From contig NZ_CP139145.1 in NCBI RefSeq assembly GCF_034048115.1, positions 2,046,001 to 2,110,000 of the forward strand: a stretch of DNA of 64,000 nucleotides, given 5' to 3'. How positions within the stretch are numbered: the stretch's first letter is position 1; every line of letters starts with the position of its first letter. Below are positions 60,590 through 64,000 of this stretch, piece by piece. The notes under the pieces are model-generated. The model did no database searches. It worked only from the letters and a program-made list of their open reading frames with translations, and was not told the origin of the DNA. This stretch comes from Pseudarthrobacter sp. IC2-21. GTDB lineage: Bacteria > Actinomycetota > Actinomycetes > Actinomycetales > Micrococcaceae. The position numbers and the translations under genes are program-made.

Positions 60590-61477
60590 TTACGCGGCGC
60601 CCTCCGCAGGGCGGAAGACGGTGATCCTGAACAGGGCTTCCACCCCGGTGACCGGTTCCTTGGCGTCCAGTTTGGCGGCAAGTGCATCGCGGTCCAGATG
60701 ATGCCCGGCAGGTCCCATGAAGGCCAGATCCGCCATCTCTCCCGGGGTCAACCTCAGCCGGACATCAACGTCCCGGGTTGACTCCGGTACAAAAAATCCG
60801 GCCAGGGATTCTGCCAGCCGGGCATCCTTATGGTCCTCGATGGCCAGCATGCCGGCTTCGGCGGCCAACGAAGCCAAGTGGCCGGCACGCGGTGTCACCA
60901 CGACCAGCCGGCCATCCGCACGCAGCACGCGGGCGAATTCGGCTGCGTTGCGGGGTGCGAAGATGACTGTCACGACGTCGGCGGCAGCGGCGGCCACAGG
61001 CAGTGGCTGCCACACGTCACAGACGAGGTTGATGGCTTCCGGGTTCAGGCGCGCGGCGCGGCGCAAAGCGAATTTGGAGATGTCCAGCGCGACGGCGGTG
61101 ACGTCGCCGGCGACCCGGCTGACGTCGTCGAGCACGGCCCGCAGGTAGTGGCCGGTACCGGTTCCCGAATCGAGGACAGTAAACGGCTGTCCGGGCTGAA
61201 CGAGGGCCAGGACGGCCTCCGAGACCGCATCCGCCAAGGGACGGTAGTGCCCGGCGTCGAGGAAATTGAACCGGGCCGCCACCATGTCCGCCGTGTCGGC
61301 TTCGAAGACGGTCCCCTTGCCCACCAGCAGGTTGTAGTACCCCTGCCTGGCAGCATCAAAGCTGTGGCCCGCACCGCACACCAGCCGTGGCCGGGAACCC
61401 TCGCCCGTACGGCGGTGGACCATCAGCTCTCCACCGCACAGCGGGCAGCGCAGGGGAGGGGCAGGGGTGGAGGGCAT
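60590..61477 (-). CDS. 23S rRNA guanine-N1-methyltransferase, RlmA type
   Basis: Methylates G745 or G748 of 23S rRNA (RlmA-I or RlmA-II/TlrB). Type II members give tylosin resistance in Streptomyces. 295 aa. An N-terminal zinc finger has Cys11, Cys14, Cys34 and His38 as ligands, followed by the QGYYNLL segment. The SAM domain has LDSGTGTGHYLRAV near residue 105 and VIFAPRNAAEFARVLR near 175. Which guanine is modified cannot be read from sequence. ATG 61477 is supported by TAAGAT 7 nt upstream. It diverges from the S9 peptidase gene. Confidence 0.88.
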   Translation of the reverse strand: MPSTPAPPLRCPLCGGELMVHRRTGEGSRPRLVCGAGHSFDAARQGYYNLLVGKGTVFEADTADMVAARFNFLDAGHYRPLADAVSEAVLALVQPGQPFTVLDSGTGTGHYLRAVLDDVSRVAGDVTAVALDISKFALRRAARLNPEAINLVCDVWQPLPVAAAAADVVTVIFAPRNAAEFARVLRADGRLVVVTPRAGHLASLAAEAGMLAIEDHKDARLAESLAGFFVPESTRDVDVRLRLTPGEMADLAFMGPAGHHLDRDALAAKLDAKEPVTGVEALFRITVFRPAEGAA

Positions 61478-61484
61478 AGCCCCT

Positions 61485-61490
61485 ATCTTA
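61485..61490 (-). promoter_or_regulatory. -10 element of RlmA-type gene (leaderless)
   Basis: TAAGAT on the minus strand ends 7 nt before ATG 61477. Same hexamer as serB. Confidence 0.5.
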
Positions 61491-61545
61491 GGCGGTTGAG
61501 ACCCTCCAGCCGCCGGGCTGCTGTCCGCCGCGTGTGGCCGCGGGT

Positions 61546-61551
61546 TAGGCT
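61546..61551 (+). promoter_or_regulatory. -10 element of S9 peptidase gene (leaderless)
   Basis: TAGGCT ends 7 nt before GTG 61559 and decides that start. The open frame continues upstream to 60830 antisense to the methyltransferase gene and is not used. Confidence 0.5.
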
Positions 61552-61558
61552 CACGTGG

Positions 61559-63541
61559 GTGAAACCAGAACACCTGCCGTTGCTCAATACCGTGTCGCCG
61601 CCCGCAGTGCATCCCGACGGAACCCGCGCTGTTGTGTCGGTGACGAGGCCGGACCTGGAGGCCGATGCCTATGTGGGGCAGTTGTGGACTGTCCCGTTGG
61701 ATCAGGACAAGCTGCCGCGGCGCATCACCAGGGGCTTCCGGGACACCGCGCCGGCATTCTCGCCGGACGGACTGGTCCTGGCATTCCTCCGGGCCGACGG
61801 ACCGTCATCAAAGGCGCAACTGTGCGTTGTGGAGGCCGACGGCGGCGAACCGCAGGTCATCACCGACAGGCTTCTGGGCGTGGAGACGTTCTCGTGGTCC
61901 CCGGATTCGCAGCGAATAGTCTTCAGCACCCGCGAGCCTGTGGCCGGGCGTTACGGCACCGCGGCAGGCATCGCGCCGGAAGCGGAAGAGCCGCGGCTGG
62001 TAACCACGCTCGATTACAGGCTTAACGGTGCGGGCTACACCCGCGATAAGCCCCGGCAGCTGTTCCTCGTGGCGGTCCCCGAACTCGGAGGAGAGCCTGA
62101 CTCATCCGTGCCCGACTCCCGCAAGGTCACCTCCTTCAGCACGGATACCGGTCCAGGAACGTTTAGCGCCGACGGGTCCGCGGTCTATTTCACGGCGGCG
62201 CCGCCGGCGGACACCGACGGGCTGGCCACAGCCATCTACCGGGTGCCGGTCACGGGAGGCGAGCCCGTGGCCTTTGACCTCGCGAGTCCGGCCAGGCAGA
62301 CGATCGCGGAGGTCCGGGAGTCCAGGGATGGCCGATGGCTGTTTTTCATTGCCCGGGACCTTGGCGGATCCGGCATGGACTTTGTGGCGCGCAACGCCGT
62401 GCTCTTCTGCGTGCCGACTGGAGGCGGCGTTCCGGTTCCGTTGACGGACCCGGAAATGATGGATGTCCTCCCGCCGGGCAGCGGGATTGAACTCCGCGGT
62501 CCGGACCGCGCCCTGGTGCTAAACAGTGCGGAAGGCACCGTGGAACTCCTGGAGTTGGGTGCCACCGGCGAGCATGCGCTCCTGGTGCACGGTGACAGGG
62601 CAGTGACCGCGGCGGCCTGGGCCGGCGGCTCCCTGTTCGTGTCGTTCGCCGATCCCTCCAGCAGCGGTGACCTCGCAGCTCTGGACGATGGACAGTTGAG
62701 GATCCTGACGGACTTCTCGGCCACTCTGCGGAACAGCACGGACATTACCGTGCCGCAGGAGGTCACCTTTGACGCGCCGGACGGCTATCCCGTGCACGGC
62801 TGGGTGCTGAGGCCGGCAGGCCAGGGGCCGCACCCTGTCCTGCTCAACATCCACGGGGGCCCGTTTACCCAGTTCACCGTTGCCCTGTTCGATGAGGCCC
62901 AGGTGTATGTGGATGCCGGGTATGCAGTGCTGATGTGCAATCCGCGGGGTTCCGCAGGTTATGGACGGGATCACGGGCTGGCCATCAAGGGCAGGTTCGG
63001 AACGGTGGACATGCAGGATGTGCTGGCGTTCCTGGACGGCGCCCTGGCGAAATATGCCGCCCTTGATGCCGGGCGGCTGGGCATCATGGGCGGCTCGTAC
63101 GGCGGTTACCTTACCGCCTGGACCATCGCACACCATCACCGGTTCGCGGCCGCCATCGTTGAGCGGGGATTCCTTGACCCGGTGAGCTTTGAGGGCTCGG
63201 CCGACATTGGCTGGTACTTCGGAGCCGGATATCTGGGGAGCTCTGACGATGCACTGGCTAACCGGAGTCCGCTCAAACTTGCCGCCAGGGTGCAGACACC
63301 CACCCTGGTAATCCACAGCGAAAATGATCTCCGCTGCCCGTTGGAACAGGGACAGCGCTACTACGCGGCCTTGAAGCGGCAGGGGACGGAGGCCGAGCTC
63401 TTGATATTCCCCGGCGAAGACCATGAGCTCTCCAGGTCAGGGCGTCCGCGGCACCGGCGGCAGCGGTTCGAGCACATCCTGCGTTGGTGGGCCCGCTTCC
63501 TCCCGACACCGGCGAATCCCGGCGAAGCTTCGAGCGGGTAG
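61559..63541 (+). CDS. S9 family peptidase (acylaminoacyl-peptidase/prolyl oligopeptidase type)
   Basis: Serine peptidase acting on oligopeptides or N-acylated peptides in the cytoplasm. 660 aa. Residues 20-390 form a beta-propeller with WD40-like repeats (APAFSPDGLVLAFLR, WSPDSQRIVFSTR). The alpha/beta-hydrolase domain carries the triad Ser513 in GGSYGGY, Asp590 in SENDLRCP and His622 in GEDHELS. No signal peptide is present. Start GTG 61559 is leaderless. It is convergent with the peptide deformylase gene, 12 nt away. Confidence 0.93.
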   Translation: MKPEHLPLLNTVSPPAVHPDGTRAVVSVTRPDLEADAYVGQLWTVPLDQDKLPRRITRGFRDTAPAFSPDGLVLAFLRADGPSSKAQLCVVEADGGEPQVITDRLLGVETFSWSPDSQRIVFSTREPVAGRYGTAAGIAPEAEEPRLVTTLDYRLNGAGYTRDKPRQLFLVAVPELGGEPDSSVPDSRKVTSFSTDTGPGTFSADGSAVYFTAAPPADTDGLATAIYRVPVTGGEPVAFDLASPARQTIAEVRESRDGRWLFFIARDLGGSGMDFVARNAVLFCVPTGGGVPVPLTDPEMMDVLPPGSGIELRGPDRALVLNSAEGTVELLELGATGEHALLVHGDRAVTAAAWAGGSLFVSFADPSSSGDLAALDDGQLRILTDFSATLRNSTDITVPQEVTFDAPDGYPVHGWVLRPAGQGPHPVLLNIHGGPFTQFTVALFDEAQVYVDAGYAVLMCNPRGSAGYGRDHGLAIKGRFGTVDMQDVLAFLDGALAKYAALDAGRLGIMGGSYGGYLTAWTIAHHHRFAAAIVERGFLDPVSFEGSADIGWYFGAGYLGSSDDALANRSPLKLAARVQTPTLVIHSENDLRCPLEQGQRYYAALKRQGTEAELLIFPGEDHELSRSGRPRHRRQRFEHILRWWARFLPTPANPGEASSG

Positions 63542-63553
63542 GCGGTTCATCGT

Positions 63554-64000
63554 TCAGTGAAGTTCGGGCAGGAATCCCAGCCCGGCGCGGGCCTTGGCGA
63601 TGCCCGGCTCAGCCCAGTTGGCGGCGTACTCGGCGTTGCTGCTCAAGGACCTCAGTTCCGCGCGGTCCACATAGAGGGTGCCCTGCAGGTGATCGGTTTC
63701 GTGCTGGACAATCCGCGCCTGCCAGCCGGCGAACTCCCGTTCCATGTCCCTGCCGTCAGGAGCGACAAACCGGAGCAGCACCCGTTCATGGCGCACCACC
63801 ACGGCCTGCAGCCCGCTGAGCGACAGGCAACCTTCGAAGAAGGCCGCCGTTTCCGTGCCCACCGGCGCATACCGCGGGTTGAGGATGGCCAGGAATTCCA
63901 GCGGCATGCGGTGCCGGATGGCGGCGGACTCCGGGTCGACGTCGAACTGGTCCTCCACGACCGCCAACTGCAGCGGAATCCCAATCTGCGGGGCCGCCAG
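63554..64000 (-). CDS. def: Peptide deformylase (5' end cut by window edge)
   Basis: Removes the formyl group from new N-terminal methionines. The visible 148 residues include part of motif 1 (LAAPQIG, reading out of the window edge), motif 2 EGCLSLSG with the metal-binding Cys, and motif 3 QHETDHLQG with the two His ligands and catalytic Glu. The C-terminal tail of about 35 residues is longer than in the minimal enzyme. The coding frame continues past base 64000, so the TTG at 63967 is internal and not the start. Confidence 0.95.
   Translation of the reverse strand: MAAPQIGIPLQLAVVEDQFDVDPESAAIRHRMPLEFLAILNPRYAPVGTETAAFFEGCLSLSGLQAVVVRHERVLLRFVAPDGRDMEREFAGWQARIVQHETDHLQGTLYVDRAELRSLSSNAEYAANWAEPGIAKARAGLGFLPELH

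Noticed and set aside
60830..61558. N-terminal extension of the S9 peptidase frame
   Set aside because: It runs antisense to the RlmA-type gene. A leaderless -10 and conserved sequence place the start at 61559.
1..64000. CRISPR arrays, toxin-antitoxin pairs, restriction systems or prophage genes
   Set aside because: No spaced short repeats, nuclease/methylase pairs, phage structural genes or integrases were seen anywhere in the window.

Overview
The window comes from a high-GC Gram-positive bacterium of the Actinobacteria, most likely a member of the Micrococcaceae close to Arthrobacter/Pseudarthrobacter. The reasons are a complete Pup-proteasome locus, a mycothiol ligase (MshC), RbpA, an actinobacterial GT4-type glycogen synthase, DUF4193 and DUF5703 proteins, and PafB and PafC fused into one polypeptide, an arrangement known from Arthrobacter. 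Most of the window is ordinary core chromosome. The only clear mobile element is one IS1380-type insertion sequence at about 31.1-32.9 kb, and there is one tRNA gene, tRNA-Leu(GAG).

Layout. 0-5 kb: serB (cut by the window edge), an ABC ATPase, a TauE/SafE permease, a SpoU/TrmH methyltransferase, ribosomal protein L31 type B and a lipoate ligase with an unusual domain order. 5-12 kb: pepN, a YeiH-type exporter, then a three-gene operon of circularly permuted ATP-grasp, alpha-E (DUF403) and transglutaminase proteins. 12-17 kb: a PNPOx-like protein, a zinc-ribbon SDR protein without the usual catalytic Tyr, and the divergent glycogen genes glgC and glgA. 17-23.5 kb: a lipid locus (acyl-CoA oxidase/dehydrogenase and TetR diverging from thiolase, FabG4-type reductase and MaoC-type hydratase) around a long perfect palindrome. 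23.5-31 kb: a FUSC-like protein, an Xi-class GST, an M50-type protein, a YqeY protein, DUF4193, an 0.8 kb stretch without a recognisable gene beside tRNA-Leu, an M20 peptidase and an acyl-CoA dehydrogenase. 31-36.6 kb: the IS element, two small proteins, an aldo/keto reductase, uppP and mshC.

36.6-55.6 kb is the Pup-proteasome island: PAC2-family protein, HAD phosphatase, site-2 protease, TrmI, arc (mpa), dop, pup, prcB, prcA, pafA, two FKBP isomerases, pafBC, a small membrane protein, tatA, tatC and a Ski2/HelY helicase. Pup is deamidated by Dop, ligated to substrates by PafA, recognised and unfolded by Arc, and the substrate is degraded in the PrcBA core. PafBC is known elsewhere as a DNA-damage transcription activator. 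55.6-64 kb: an amidohydrolase, polyprenol-phosphate mannosyltransferase, rbpA, an SPFH/NfeD pair, an RlmA-type rRNA methyltransferase, an S9 peptidase and a partial peptide deformylase.

A pattern running through the whole window is leaderless transcription. At about 19 genes a TANNNT hexamer (TAGGCT five times) ends 6-8 nt before the start codon and no Shine-Dalgarno is evident. I used this to choose several starts. No CRISPR array, prophage or classical defence system was seen.
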